In this document: positions 11,764 through 22,922 of the stretch, in pieces
Numbering within the stretch: position 1 is the first letter of the stretch
Layout: the number at the start of each line of letters is the position of its first letter
Origin: Gryganskiella cystojenkinii
Taxonomy: Eukaryota; Mortierellomycota; Mortierellomycetes; Mortierellales; Mortierellaceae
NCBI GenBank assembly: GCA_015852425.1
Contig: JAAAIG010000423.1
Location: forward strand, 1 to 27,506
DNA: 27,506 bases
Reading direction: 5' to 3'
The notes under the pieces: model-generated
The model's input: the letters and a program-made list of their open reading frames with translations, nothing else
Databases searched by the model: none
Told to the model about the DNA's origin: nothing
Position numbers and translations under genes: made by a program

Positions 11764-11769
11764 AGATAA
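11764..11769 (+). promoter_or_regulatory. GATA-factor site (AGATAA) upstream of GLT1
   Basis: AGATAA matches the HGATAR consensus of fungal nitrogen-regulatory GATA factors (AreA/Nit2/Gln3 type) and lies 94 bases upstream of the TATA box. A reverse-strand match lies further up at 11068-11073 and another in the leader at 12214-12219. The motif is short and its function is inferred from the nitrogen-assimilation role of GLT1. Confidence 0.3.
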
Positions 11770-11862
11770 TCAACCAGTTCGCCCCGCATTATTCCCCCTC
11801 CTCCTCTCCCACTGACCGAGCGTCGCATTGCGTGTCATTCTGTTCCTTACTCCTCCGGAAAG

Positions 11863-11870
11863 TATATAAA
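11863..11870 (+). promoter_or_regulatory. TATA box of GLT1
   Basis: TATATAAA sits just upstream of a long pyrimidine-rich stretch (about 11895-11960), the usual arrangement for TATA box and transcription start in filamentous fungi. It is about 390 bases before the GLT1 start codon. Confidence 0.6.
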
Positions 11871-11894
11871 CCTCGATCTTCTCCCCCGGAGGAT

Positions 11895-12260
11895 TCGGGT
11901 TTTTTTTCTTTTCTTCTTCTCTTTCACTTTCTTTTACCTTCTCTCCTCACTCTTGCCTGCTTTTAATTTTTGTTTCTTGTTCATCACTTGTACAATCCTC
12001 CCTCCACAGACACAGCTTCACATCCCTTGCTAATAATTCAAAGAGACTGCTCACCTCTTTTCCTTATTCTTCAACGGATCTTCATCACTATCAACCACTT
12101 CACTCCACTCTTTGTTTCCATCGCGATACTCTTCTTTTTAATTGTCTATTGTTCATTTCACATACCTTGTACGATCTCCCTTATATTTTTAAAACAACTA
12201 CTTGTAACAACTCTTATCACACGTTTCACCCTTCAAAGACTTTCGGAAAACACGCAAAAA
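11895..12260 (+). promoter_or_regulatory. ATG-free 5' leader of GLT1
   Basis: Between the TATA box and the GLT1 start codon there is no ATG in any frame over more than 360 bases, so a scanning ribosome meets the GLT1 ATG first. The start has strong context (AAAAAATGG). The leader is C/T-rich with several CTTC and CACTTC elements. The transcription start is inferred from the TATA position. Confidence 0.5.
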
Positions 12261-15200
12261 ATGGAAGCCTTTATGAACAGCAACAACGTTGACAGTAACG
12301 CCTCCTGGGCCGGTGCACTCCCCGTCGCCCAGGGTTTGTACAATCCCGAGAACGAGAAGGACTCCTGCGGTGTCGGTTTCATCGCCAACATCAAGGGAGA
12401 GTATTCTCATCGAATCCTCAAGGATGCCTCCAACATTCTCTGCAACATGGTATGTGTTTTCCAAACAACATGTTTTTATCACTCACTCCAAGCCCTGTTT
12501 ATTTCTTTACCCTTCTTATCATCACCATGATGTCGATTCAGCTTTATTTTATTTTTTTATCTCTAAAAGATCTTTTTCACTTTGTTTGTGTTCTTTTAAG
12601 TCTGCATGAGCATTCCCTACACACACATGATTTTTTCGTTCCCTCTTCCGATCTACTGCTCTTTGGTCTTTGTGCTATGGTTGCTGCGTCACTTAACTCG
12701 CACTAATTTTTTTTTTTTTTTTCGTTCATTGCTTTCCGACCCTGTTTCCTTATATTTTTTAGACTCATCGTGGTGCGACTAGTGCCGATCCACGCGACGG
12801 AGATGGTGCTGGAGTTATGACGGGTATGCCTCACAGCTTTATGAAGGAGGAAGCTGCTCGTTTGAACTTTGTTCTTCCTGCTCAGGGAGAGTATGCGGTC
12901 GGAAACGTCTTTCTCCGCCCCGATGAACCTCACGTCCACGAACAAAAATCGACTTTTGAATCCATTGCCTCTCAAAACGGACTCAAGGTCCTCGGTTGGC
13001 GTCTTGTTCCTGTCGATAACTCGATCCTCGGACCTTCCGCCAAGTCCAAGGAACCCTCGATCCAGCAACCCTTTGTCGTCTTGGACCCTGCTGTGCACAA
13101 GTCCTTCGACAACAAGCTCTTCAACCGTCAACTCTATCTTTTGAGGAAGCAGGCAACCCATGCGATTACACTCAAGAACTGGTTCTACATCTGTTCATTG
13201 TCGAACCAGAACATTGTCTACAAGGGTCAACTCTCTCCTGTTCAGGTCTACGATTTCTTTTACGATCTTCAGAATCACAAGTACGAGACGCACTTTGCTC
13301 TGGTCCACTCGCGTTTCTCGACCAACACTTTCCCCTCCTGGGATCGTGCCCAGCCCATGCGATGGGCTGCTCACAATGGTAAGTTTTTTTTTCACTCCTG
13401 TGCAATGAAGGGTAATCTCTGTGTTGTGTGTTATCATGATTCGGATTTGGCTTTTGTTTGTGTGGAGTGAATGAGTGAGCGAGTGAGAGTTTAATATCTA
13501 CGATTATCTCTTCGTGAGTAATCCGCCGGCTCTCTTTTGATTTCTTATTTTTTGGTCATTTGGGCACTGTGCCACGCAGTTGCTCTTGTCTCAGACGGAG
13601 ACCCTTTCTCTTTATCTCTTCCCTCTTTCTTCACTGCTCTCGCTCTTGGGTCAAGGATGATCACAATCAAAGCTTTATCTCTATTTTTTTTCCTCGTTTT
13701 TTCCCCGCATTGATTTCCCCTTTCTTTTTTCTTCCTCCACCCCTTGTGTATCGTTTTCTTTGCGTCAGTCGACAGCAAAGTAAAGAGAAGTGCACATGCA
13801 CTCAAGAGAAAAGAGGGTTATCGAATAAGGTTCAATTCAACATAATTCTCCTTGTTTGTCACGACCCTCTCTCAGCCAATCAAATCATTGCATCTTATCT
13901 CTTTCTTTTCTTTCCTTTCGCCAGCTACCCATTTTTTGGTTCACTTTTTGAGTTTGACACCAATCCTACTCTCAACCGGCGGTTGACCATGACTTCCCAT
14001 GTGACATTGTTCTCCAGTCTAAGCCTATGATATCACTCTGCGCCACCCCTTCAATCTCCTCCTTCTCCGGAACCTTATTTTTTTTGTGTCAGGTTCTCTA
14101 TGGGTCTTCTTCCATTCCGATTCTATCCATTCGTTTGTGTGCAATCGGACTGATCTGATTTGTGACCTCTTTATTTCTCTTTGATAGGCGAAATTAACAC
14201 CCTTCGTGGCAACAAAAACTGGATGCGTGCCCGTGAGGGTGTCATGTCCTCGGACTACTTTGGATCCGATCTCCAGAAACTCTTCCCTATCATTGAAGAA
14301 GGTGGTTCTGACTCGTCGGCTTTCGATAACGTCCTCGAATTGTTGGTCGTCAATGGTGTCTTGTCCTTGCCCGAGGCCATCATGATGATGCTTCCCGAGG
14401 CTTGGCAATCCAATGCCAACATGGAACCGGAGAAGAAGGCCTGGTATGAGTGGGCGGCCTGTCTCATGGAAGCCTATGATGGTCCTGGTAAGTCATTCTT
14501 TTGTCGATTTCTTTTGTAGTGAAATAATATGGTGGCATACCGCCCATAGATAGCTAACCGCTGCTTCTCCTTTTTCTTTTAATCTTTCAGCTTTGATGAC
14601 CTTCTCGGATGGTCGCTTCTGTGGTGCTTCTCTCGACAGAAACGGTCTCCGTCCTTGCCGTTACTACAAGACTACGGATGGTCTCATGATCTGTGCCTCC
14701 GAGGTTGGAACCATGAACATTGCTCCGGAGCGTATTCTCGAAAAGGGTCGTCTCCAGCCCGGAAAGATGTTGTTGGTCGACACTGTCGAGGGTCGTGTTG
14801 TCGATGACCGTGAGCTTAAGCTCTCCATCGCCGCTCGTCAAAACTTCCGCAAGTGGGTCGATGAGCAGATGCTCTCCATGGAGGATGCTGTTGCCAATGC
14901 CCCCAAGTTTGACATGGTTGCCTCTATCGATGACGTCAGTTTGACCCACGACCCCCGCCTTTTGGCCTTCAAGTTGACTATCGAGCAATTGAACTTGTTG
15001 CTTATGCCCATGACTGAGGGTAAGGAAGCCTTGGGATCCATGGGTAACGATGCTCCCTTGGCCTGTCTCTCGTCCGAGCCTCAGATCATGTTTGATTACT
15101 TCCGTCAGTTGTTCGCTCAGGTTACCAACCCTCCCATTGATCCTATCCGTGAAGAGATTGTCATGTCTTTGGAGTGCTATGTCGGACCCGAGGGTAACCT

Positions 15201-18200
15201 TTTGGAGATGGACCAGAGCCAGTGCCACAAGTTGCGTCTTCCTACCCCCGTCCTGACCTTGGCTGAAATGGAGGCGATCAAGAACTTTGACATCACCCGT
15301 GCTGACTGGACTACCCGTGTGATTGACATCACCTTTGCCAAGTCTGAGGGTCCCGCTGGGTACCTCCCTTGCCTCGACCGCGTCTGCGCCGAGGTCACGA
15401 CTGCTATCAAGGATGGTGTCAAGATTGTTGTCCTCTCTGACCGTGGTACCTCTGCTGACCGTGTTGCGATCTCATCCTTGATCGCTACCGGTGGTGTTCA
15501 CCACTATTTGGTCAGCGAGAAGAAGCGTTCTCGAGTTGCCATCGCAGTCGAGACTGCCGAGGCTCGTGAGGTCCACCACGCTTGTGTCCTTGTCGGCTAT
15601 GGTGCCGATATGAGTAAGTTTAATGTTTGGTCGTGCAGCCGTATACTTTTTTTTTCGTAAAGTGAAAAGGGTCACAGATATGAATTTTTTTTAATTATCA
15701 TACTCAAACTTTCGATTTTATTTTTATTCCCTTGTGATAATTAGTCTGCCCTTACCTCGCCCAGGAGGCCATTCTCAAGCTTCATCGTGAGAATGCTCTC
15801 CGTGCCGAAGGTGGTCCCGAGAAATTGATCAAGAACTACATCAAGGCGACCAGCAATGGTATCTTGAAGGTCATGTCGAAGATGGGTATCTCGACCTTGC
15901 AGTCTTACAAGGGTGCTCAGATCTTTGAGGCCCTCGGTTTGGATGGGACTGTTATTGCCCGTTCCTTTGCCGGTACTGCCTCGAGAATCAAGGGTGTTGG
16001 CTTTGACTTGATTGCCTTGGATGCCTTTGCACTTCACGAGCGTGCCTGGCCCACCCGTGAGACCGTCGCGGTCGAGGGTATCCCCGAGTCGGGTGATTAC
16101 CACTGGCGCAACGGCGCTATCCCCCACATCAACGATCCCGATGGTATTGCCAACCTCCAAGATGCTGTCCGCCGCAAGAACGATAATGCCTACGAGGCTT
16201 ACTCCCGCAATGCCTTTGAGATGATCAAGAACTGTACCCTCCGCGGTATGCTCGAGTTTGATTTCTCCAAGGGCAAGTCGATCCCTGTGGACGAGGTCGA
16301 GCCCTGGACCGAGATTTGCAAGCGTTTCTGCACTGGTGCCATGTCCTATGGTTCCATCTCAATGGAGGCCCACTCGACGCTTTCGATCGCCATGAACCGT
16401 ATCGGAGGTAAATCCAACTCGGGAGAGGGTGGTGAGGATCCCTCCCGCTCTGTTCCCAAGGACAATGGTGATTCTCTCCGTTCCTCTATCAAGCAGATTG
16501 CCTCGGGCCGTTTCGGTGTCACTTCGTACTACCTTTCCGATGCTGAGGAAATCCAGATCAAGATGGCTCAGGGAGCCAAGCCCGGTGAGGGTGGTGAATT
16601 GCCGTAAGTTTTTTTTTCTTCCACTTTTTGACCCAGGGTCATCTTCATGTGATACATCCGGCATTGCCCGAATTTTTTCATTGACTGGGTTACTGAAATG
16701 GATTAAACCATATTAACTTTTTTTAAAATCTTTTGTACCCACATAGTGGCCACAAGGTTTCCGACGAGATCGGTAAGACCCGTCATTCCACTCCTGGAGT
16801 CGGTCTCATCTCACCTCCTCCTCATCACGACATCTACTCTATTGAGGATTTGAAACAGTTGATTTACGATGCCAAGGCTGCCAACCCCCGTGCCAGAATC
16901 TCGGTCAAGTTGGTCTCTGAGGTCGGTGTCGGTGTTATTGCTTCCGGTGTCGCCAAGGCCAAGGCTGATCACATCTTGATCTCTGGTCACGATGGTGGTA
17001 CCGGTGCCTCTCGCTGGACTGGTATCAAGTATGCCGGTCTTCCCTGGGAGCTCGGTTTGGCCGAGTCTCATCAGACTTTGGTCTTGAACGATCTTCGTGG
17101 ACGTGTTGTTGTCCAGACCGATGGTCAGATTCGTACTGGTCGTGACGTTGCTATTGCCTGCTTGCTCGGTGCCGAAGAGTGGGGCTTCGCCACCACACCC
17201 TTGATCGCCATGGGATGCACCATGATGCGCAAGTGCCACTTGAACACTTGCCCCGTCGGTATCGCCACTCAAGACCCTCTTCTTCGTGAGAAGTTTGCTG
17301 GTTCACCCGAGCATGTCATCAACTTTTTCTACTATGTCGCTGAGGAGCTGCGAACCATCATGGCCAAGCTCGGTTTCCGTACCATCAACGAGATGGTCGG
17401 TCGCACCGATGTTCTCATGGTTGATGAGAGCCGTCGCAACGCCAAGACTGCCAATATTGACTTGGCCCCCATCCTCACCCCTGCCTTCACCCTCCGCCCC
17501 GGTGCCGCTACCTTCAACGTCCGCAAGCAGGAGCACATGCACCACACTCGTCTCGATAACAAGTTCATCAGCGAGGCTCAGGATGCCTTGAACACTGGCA
17601 AACGCGTCGAGTTGGATGCCAAGGTCGTCAACACGGATCGTGCCCTTGGTACCACGGTCTCTTACCACGTCAGTGCCAAGTACGGTGAGAGCGGACTTCC
17701 CGATGATACCATCCACATCAATCTCAAGGGCTCAGCCGGTCAATCTCTTGGTGCCTGGTTGGCTTCTGGTGTCACGATTGAGCTCGAGGGTGACTCGAAC
17801 GATTATGTTGGTAAAGGTCTCTCGGGTGGTCGCTTGATCGTCTACCCTCCCAAGGTCTCGTCGTTCAAGAGCGAGGAGAACGTCATTATCGGAAACACCT
17901 GCTTGTACGGTGCTACCAGCGGAAAGGCCTTCTTCAGCGGTATCGCTGCTGAGCGTTTCGCTGTCCGTAACTCGGGTGCCTTGGCCGTTGTCGAGGGTAC
18001 TGGTGATCACGGATGCGAGTACATGACTGGCGGTCGTGTCATTGTCTTGGGTTCGACTGGTCGCAACTTTGCCGCCGGTATGTCTGGTGGCATCGCTTAC
18101 GTCCTGGATCTCAAGGGTGACTTCAAGTCCAAGGTCAACATGGAGATGGTCGAGTTTGAGACTGTCAACGATGCTGAGGAGATTGCCTGGTTCAAGGACA

Positions 18201-20038
18201 CTCTTGAGGACCACCGCCATTACACTGGCTCGGCTATTGCTGATCGTGTCCTCAAGAACTTGGGCCAATACTTGCCCAAGGTTGTCAAGGTCATGCCCAC
18301 GGACTACAAGAAGGTCTTGGAAGCTCAGCGTGCTGCCAAGATTGCCGCTACTACTCAGCGTGCTGAGGTTGTCACTCCTGTCTTGAGCGCCTCGCCTTTG
18401 GCTGCCAAACCCAAGGCCAATGAGCCTGCTCTTGTTGACTTGGAGGATTCCATGGTCGACTCTGAGACGTACAAGAAGCGCAGTGAGATGGTTGACAAGG
18501 TCCGTGGTTTCATGAAGTACAAGCGCAGAGGTGACGCTTACCGCAACCCCAAGAAGCGTACCAAGGACTACAAGGAGATCTCTGCTCGTCTATCGGACGG
18601 TGAGCTCCAGGTCCAGGCTGCCCGTTGCATGGACTGCGGTGTTCCATTCTGCCAGAGCAACACCACTGGTTGCCCCATCGGTAACATCATCCCCAAGTGG
18701 AACGATCTCGTCTTCAAGAACCAGTGGGAGGAGGCCTTGAACCGTCTCTTGATGACCAACAACTTCCCCGAGTTCACTGGACGTGTCTGCCCTGCTCCCT
18801 GCGAGGGTTCTTGCGTCCTCGGTATCAACGAGCTGCCCGTTGCAATCAAGTCGATCGAGTGTGCCATCATTGATCGCGGTTTCGAGATGGGCTGGATGAA
18901 GCCCAACCCTCCCAAAGTTCGCACTGGCAAGAAGGTTGCCATTATTGGATCTGGTCCTGCTGGTCTCGCCGCAGCTGATCAGCTGAACAAGGCCGGACAT
19001 CTTGTCACCGTCTACGATCGTAACGATCGCTTCGGTGGTCTGTTGATGTACGGTATCCCCAACATGAAATTGGACAAGGGTATTGTCCAGCGTCGTATTG
19101 ACTTGATGGCTGCTGAGGGCATCAACTTTGTCCCCAACACCCATGTCGGTGTCACTACGGATGTTAACGATATCCGTAGCCAGAACGATGCCTTGGTCTT
19201 GGCTACCGGCGCAACCTGGCCCCGTGACTTGCCCATTGCCAACCGTAACCTCGATGGTATCCACTTTGCCATGGAGTTCTTGCAGCTGAACACTCAGTCC
19301 CTCTTGGACTCTGAGTTGAACGACGGCAAGTACATCTCGGCTAAGGGCAAGCATGTTGTGGTCATTGGAGGAGGTGATACAGGATGCGATTGCATTGCCA
19401 CTTCCCTGCGTCATGGCGCTGCCTCGATCGTCAACTTTGAGTTGTTGCCTCAGCCCCCAGCGACCCGTGCCAAGGACAACCCATGGCCCCAGTTCCCTCG
19501 TGTCTTCAAGCAGGATTACGGTCACACTGAGGTTCAATCTCACTTTGGAAAGGATCCCCGTGAGTACTCGATTGTGACCAAGGAGTTCGTCTCGGATGGC
19601 AACGGCAAGGTCAAGGGATTGAACACTGTCCGCGTCGAGTGGACCCAGGATGCTGGCGGTCGGTGGTCCATGAAGGAGATGCCTGGAACTGAGCAATACT
19701 TCCAGGCGGATTTGGTCCTCTTGTCGATGGGTTTCATGGGTCCCGAGGCCGATTTGTTGAAGTCGGTCGGTGTCAAGCTCGATGGACGGTCCAACATTGA
19801 GACGCCCAAGGGCTCGTACAAGACGAGTGTCGGGGATGTCTTTGCTGCGGGTGATGCCCGTCGTGGTCAGTCCTTGATCGTCTGGGGTATTAACGAGGGT
19901 CGTCAGTGCGCTCGCGAGGTTGACGAGTTCTTGGTCGGCAACACGCTCTTGCCTGTCACCGGAGGTCTTCAACAGCGCTCTATGAAGACGCTCACGTTCG
20001 AGTCTCAGCAAGTCGCTACCGCTGTTGCCTCCGCATAA
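12261..20038 (+). CDS. GLT1: glutamate synthase, fused alpha+beta (GOGAT)
   Basis: Makes two glutamates from glutamine and 2-oxoglutarate with NAD(P)H, the second step of the GS-GOGAT ammonium pathway. Six exons, 12261-12449, 12763-13378, 14188-14487, 14591-15613, 15745-16603 and 16747-20038, encode 2092 residues, normal for the family. Cys36 in KDSCGVGF is the expected class-II glutaminase nucleophile after a 35-residue propeptide. HNGEINT is restored across the third junction. The FMN/synthase domain carries the 3Fe-4S cysteines in [12 protein letters not shown] near residue 1153. The GxG-rich alpha repeat follows ([16 protein letters not shown]). The beta part has the cysteine clusters CMDCGVPFC and CPAPCEGSC from about 1622, FAD-binding [11 protein letters not shown] near 1726 and NAD(P)H-binding [10 protein letters not shown] near 1866. 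Codon use is strongly biased (GGT, CGT, GTC, AAG), indicating high expression. NADH versus NADPH preference cannot be read. Confidence 0.98.
13379..14187 (+). other. GLT1: unusually long GLT1 intron (809 bp)
   Basis: The second GLT1 intron is several times longer than the typical 80-250 bp of this window. Donor GTAAGT and acceptor GATAG are good, and the junction restores HNGEINT. The interior is T/C-rich on the plus strand. I find no nested gene, tRNA or repeat in it; frames of up to 156 codons translate to low-complexity sequence. Reading through the donor would hit a stop within about 31 codons. Confidence 0.85.
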
Positions 20039-20510
20039 ACTAGCCTCTCCACGATTTCTTCCGATGGAGAGATAAGCGGGTGATTCAGGAAACAATAACA
20101 ATACCATCAACAATAACATTATCAACAAATCAACAAAAAAAAGAAACGAAAACAACAAAAAAAGCAGAGGAAAGGACGGAAAGAGAGGCGAATATCCCCA
20201 AGGAAGGGATAGCGGGAAACAGGGGCAAACAAGGAACTCGTGTCTCCGAGGTTTATCTTTGTTCTTTTTCAACCAGTCGACAACCATTGAGCCGGAGGTC
20301 GATCTATTTGAACAAGAGCGAAACAAGCTGACTTGGGGGACAAAGTCCCTTTGCAAGCCCATCATCCCGAACCCTTCCGTTATATACATATCAATCGTCC
20401 TTCTTTTCTCCAACAAGTCCTCTGCCCCTCTCAACGCATCATGTATCATAGTCAAAAACGATGCAAGCATTATTACAAAGAGAAACTATATAGAATTTGA
20501 ATAACAAAAC

Positions 20511-20516
20511 AATAAA
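20511..20516 (+). terminator. candidate polyadenylation signal of GLT1
   Basis: AATAAA in an A/T-rich stretch. It is 473 bases after the GLT1 stop, which would give a long 3' UTR. A variant signal closer to the stop could be used instead. Confidence 0.35.
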
Positions 20517-20637
20517 TAATTGTAAAAGTAATAGTTTTGTCCGCGCCTTGCATGGTCTTGACACTTTCCAAAAAAAAAGTCGAAAGCATTATACTCAAGT
20601 GGAGAGTTGCCTATTTTTCTTTTTCTTTTGTTCGCCT

Positions 20638-20643
20638 TTTATT
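20638..20643 (-). terminator. candidate polyadenylation signal of ARP10
   Basis: TTTATT on the plus strand reads AATAAA on the minus strand, about 29 bases after the ARP10 stop codon (20672-20674). The position is close but usable. Confidence 0.45.
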
Positions 20644-20671
20644 TCCATGTGGGTAAAGATTTTACTGCCTC

Positions 20672-22922
20672 TTAGTAAGAAAGCGCAGAGGCAGCTAAGG
20701 TACCGTCGGAAGGATGCATTGTTTGTTGCGGTTGATGATGATGGTGGGAATGAGAGTGAAATTCAGAACTCGAGCCCACCGACGACGAGGGCACGCCAGT
20801 CGCAGGGACAATGCTAACCGTTGACCAGTCCGGTACAGTTCCCGTGAAATTCTCTCGCAACAGCTCTGGTCCAGAAGATTTGAGCGAACCGACCAAGGAC
20901 CCACCAATCCAACCTCGACAGTTAGGCATAAAGACTTTGCCACTGCTCTGGAAGACCTTCTTGGATTGATCCTTCTTTTTCTTGTTTGGATCCTTGTTGT
21001 CCCGCGCAGGCGCAGCCGTCCTTGATTCAGAATCCATATCCATCATTGAAGGAGAGGAACGATCAGTCGCAGAGGCAGCAGCGGCTGCAGCAGCGGCATT
21101 GGCGGCCGCCATGGCAGCGGCCTGATCTGCAGGTGTCAAGTCATCCAAGAACCTGACCGAATCCGCCAACCCGGAAAGAGCCTTCCATCTCTTATTTGTT
21201 TGAAGAGACCTCCGAATCTCTTGCAACAGCCGGTTCTGCAAGTTTGGCAACTGGGCCGTGCCACCGATCAACAACAGGGAACTGATCATGGGACGTCTCA
21301 GATCCGAGGGACATTTCAAAACCGTTTCCAGAATCACATCCGTCAGACTCTCGGCGTCCTCGTCACCGTTGAAAAGACATTCACTGGCACGTTCACGGAT
21401 CCAACCCGGGATGGCGAGTTTCCCACGAGTTTGTTCTTCATGCAGCCAAACCTCGACATTGACTTCGGTCGAGGTCGAGACATCCCGATAATTGTTGTTC
21501 ATCTCGTCCTCGTTGACGTTGTCCCCCCTGGCATTGATTATCAAGGGTGAGGCAAAGAGGAGTCGGGTCTTGATGGTCTCCAGAAACGAACTCGTCAACA
21601 TGCCCTCGGGTATAATTCGGAGATCGGTTGGGCTGTCGACCAAGGAGATGGGGCATTTCTCCTTCAAGAGTTGTTTCAAGTGTGCCGAGAGGAATTTTCC
21701 TGCGCGAGGTGTCGTCCGGATGAATGGCATAAGAGGTCGAGAGGCGTAGATCTGATGTTGTTGGAGAAAGAGGTCAAAGCCTGTTAGTGACGAGGAAATC
21801 GAGTACCTTGGACAAATATTTGGCAGTCAAAGGATTTCTTACAGGAAGAACAGAGGTCTCCAGGTGACCACAGTCAATCACAAGTCCAGTTGCGGTCCCT
21901 GTCGTCAGCAACGCCAACAAATGTGTAGGAGTGAAAGACACCGAAGGGACCTAGTAATATGAAAAGTAAAATGAAATTTTAGAATAGAACGTTTCATCCT
22001 TCCTTTCATAAGAAACTCCCGTGCTCCAACATCCCCTGCTTGCCCCCTGAGAATCATATCCAGAAAGGCTCCTTGCTAATTACCTGCAGCTTTTCGAAGA
22101 GGATCTTGGCAATGGTCTCCTTTAACGCAATTGGTGCCAGGGGTGACTCGCAAATGATGACCTTGCGTTGTTTGGGATCTGTTAAGAGGTATCTACAAGC
22201 GGGACAGGAGACAACATTCTGTTGGTAAACCGTTCATTGAAACCTATTTCGCATAACCGATATATATTCTCCCTGAATCTGAATAGAGTGTCTCCTTACT
22301 TGAAATAGACGTCGTAGAGGTACTCTGACAACCGTTCTTCCAGGATCTGAAGTCGCTCCTGCTCTGACTGTCCGCTGTTGTTTTTCCGCATCATGTCCAA
22401 TTGGTATAACTCTGCGTACTATTTGGGGAGGAGGGAACAAACAATAAAAAAACAAGAGTAAGTTAACCACTTGTGTGTGTGTTTTTCTTCAACACACACC
22501 CACATGATAGTCCTTTAACAAGGAGGTTCCGTCCATAGTATCATGTGTGCTGTAGAGTTCATTGTCTTTGTTGTTGGTTTCTTCATTGCAAAAAGTTGCC
22601 TCTTCTTTTGGTGACTTACTTCGTAAGGGTTGACTCCTCGACAAGCTTGTCCAGTCCGGGTATTACAACTCTCTCCACATTCGTGACCAACGTGTTGCTC
22701 AGGGATGGCATTCAACCCGAGGTAGTCATCCAACGCTTCCTCGGACAGGAACATGGACAGGAAGTGACGCGGTCTGGCTTCCCCTGAAAATCCACATTTG
22801 AGGTAGCAAGAACCAATGTCGAGGACGATTCTTTCCTCGATACCATAGATGGATGTCTTGAAGGACAAGTCCCGAATCTTTGAGAGCGGCAGGGTCATGG
22901 CGGTTGATGCAGAGGATGCCAT
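20672..22922 (-). CDS. ARP10: dynactin actin-related protein 10 (ACTR10/Arp10-like)
   Basis: Arp10/Arp11 caps the pointed end of the Arp1 filament in dynactin, the dynein cofactor for cargo transport and nuclear migration. Five exons on the minus strand: 22922-22620, 22418-22300, 22192-22084, 21950-21843, 21751-20672, giving 572 residues. Actin-fold signatures are clear: phosphate-1 loop VLDIGSCYLKCGFSGEARPR near residue 35, phosphate-2 LVIDCGHLETSVLP in exon 4, and the adenosine motif LLIGGTAQLPNLQNRLLQEI in exon 5, followed by the family-typical RGWIGGSLVGSL and GTVPDWS. It is much longer than human ACTR10 (about 417). Much of the extra length comes from an Ala-rich stretch followed by a Lys-rich one between the adenosine motif and the WIGG motif, and from a His/Gln-rich C-terminal tail. 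It is divergent from DAM1 and convergent with GLT1. Confidence 0.9.
21071..21124 (-). repeat. ARP10: alanine-codon tract in ARP10
   Basis: A GC-rich run of GCN codons on the minus strand encodes about 16 Ala residues interrupted by Met and Asn (AAAMAAANAAAAAAAASA). It lies in a low-complexity insertion absent from animal ACTR10, between two conserved actin-fold blocks. Confidence 0.7.

Larger units (their letters stand above)
10284..12260. other. long non-coding region: 3' UTR of the dynamin-like gene and promoter/leader of GLT1
   Basis: Nearly 2 kb without a credible gene. Frames of 60-136 codons exist on both strands, but they are low-complexity translations with no conserved motif. The left part holds the presumed 3' UTR. 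The rest contains a CCAAT box (11593-11597), an A18 run (11726-11743), GATA-type sites (11068-11073 on the minus strand and 11764-11769), a TATA box (11863-11870) and a pyrimidine-rich leader. All of these fit the promoter of a strongly expressed gene. Confidence 0.6.
20039..20671. other. convergent intergenic region, 3' UTRs of GLT1 and ARP10
   Basis: 633 bp between the stop codons of two genes facing each other. The left part after the GLT1 stop is rich in ACAAT/AACAAC, and there is no conserved protein. Polyadenylation hexamers for both strands are present (plus 20511-20516, minus 20638-20643) about 120 bases apart; the plus-strand signal lies 473 bases after the GLT1 stop. Confidence 0.6.

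Noticed and set aside
13840..13870. GGTTCAATTC-like T-arm motif in the GLT1 intron, possible tRNA
   Set aside because: No A-box at the right distance and no foldable acceptor stem could be seen.
13560..14030. 156-codon plus-strand frame inside the long GLT1 intron
   Set aside because: Phe/Ser/Leu-rich translation of T/C-rich intron DNA with no conserved motif. No evidence for a nested gene.
14587..15228. 213-codon minus-strand frame opposite GLT1 exon 4
   Set aside because: Same antisense effect of codon bias; the plus strand is conserved glutamate synthase sequence here.
18590..20470. 626-codon open frame on the minus strand opposite GLT1
   Set aside because: It is a shadow of the strongly biased codon use of GLT1 exon 6. 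Its translation has no recognisable domain, while the plus strand encodes a textbook glutamate synthase.
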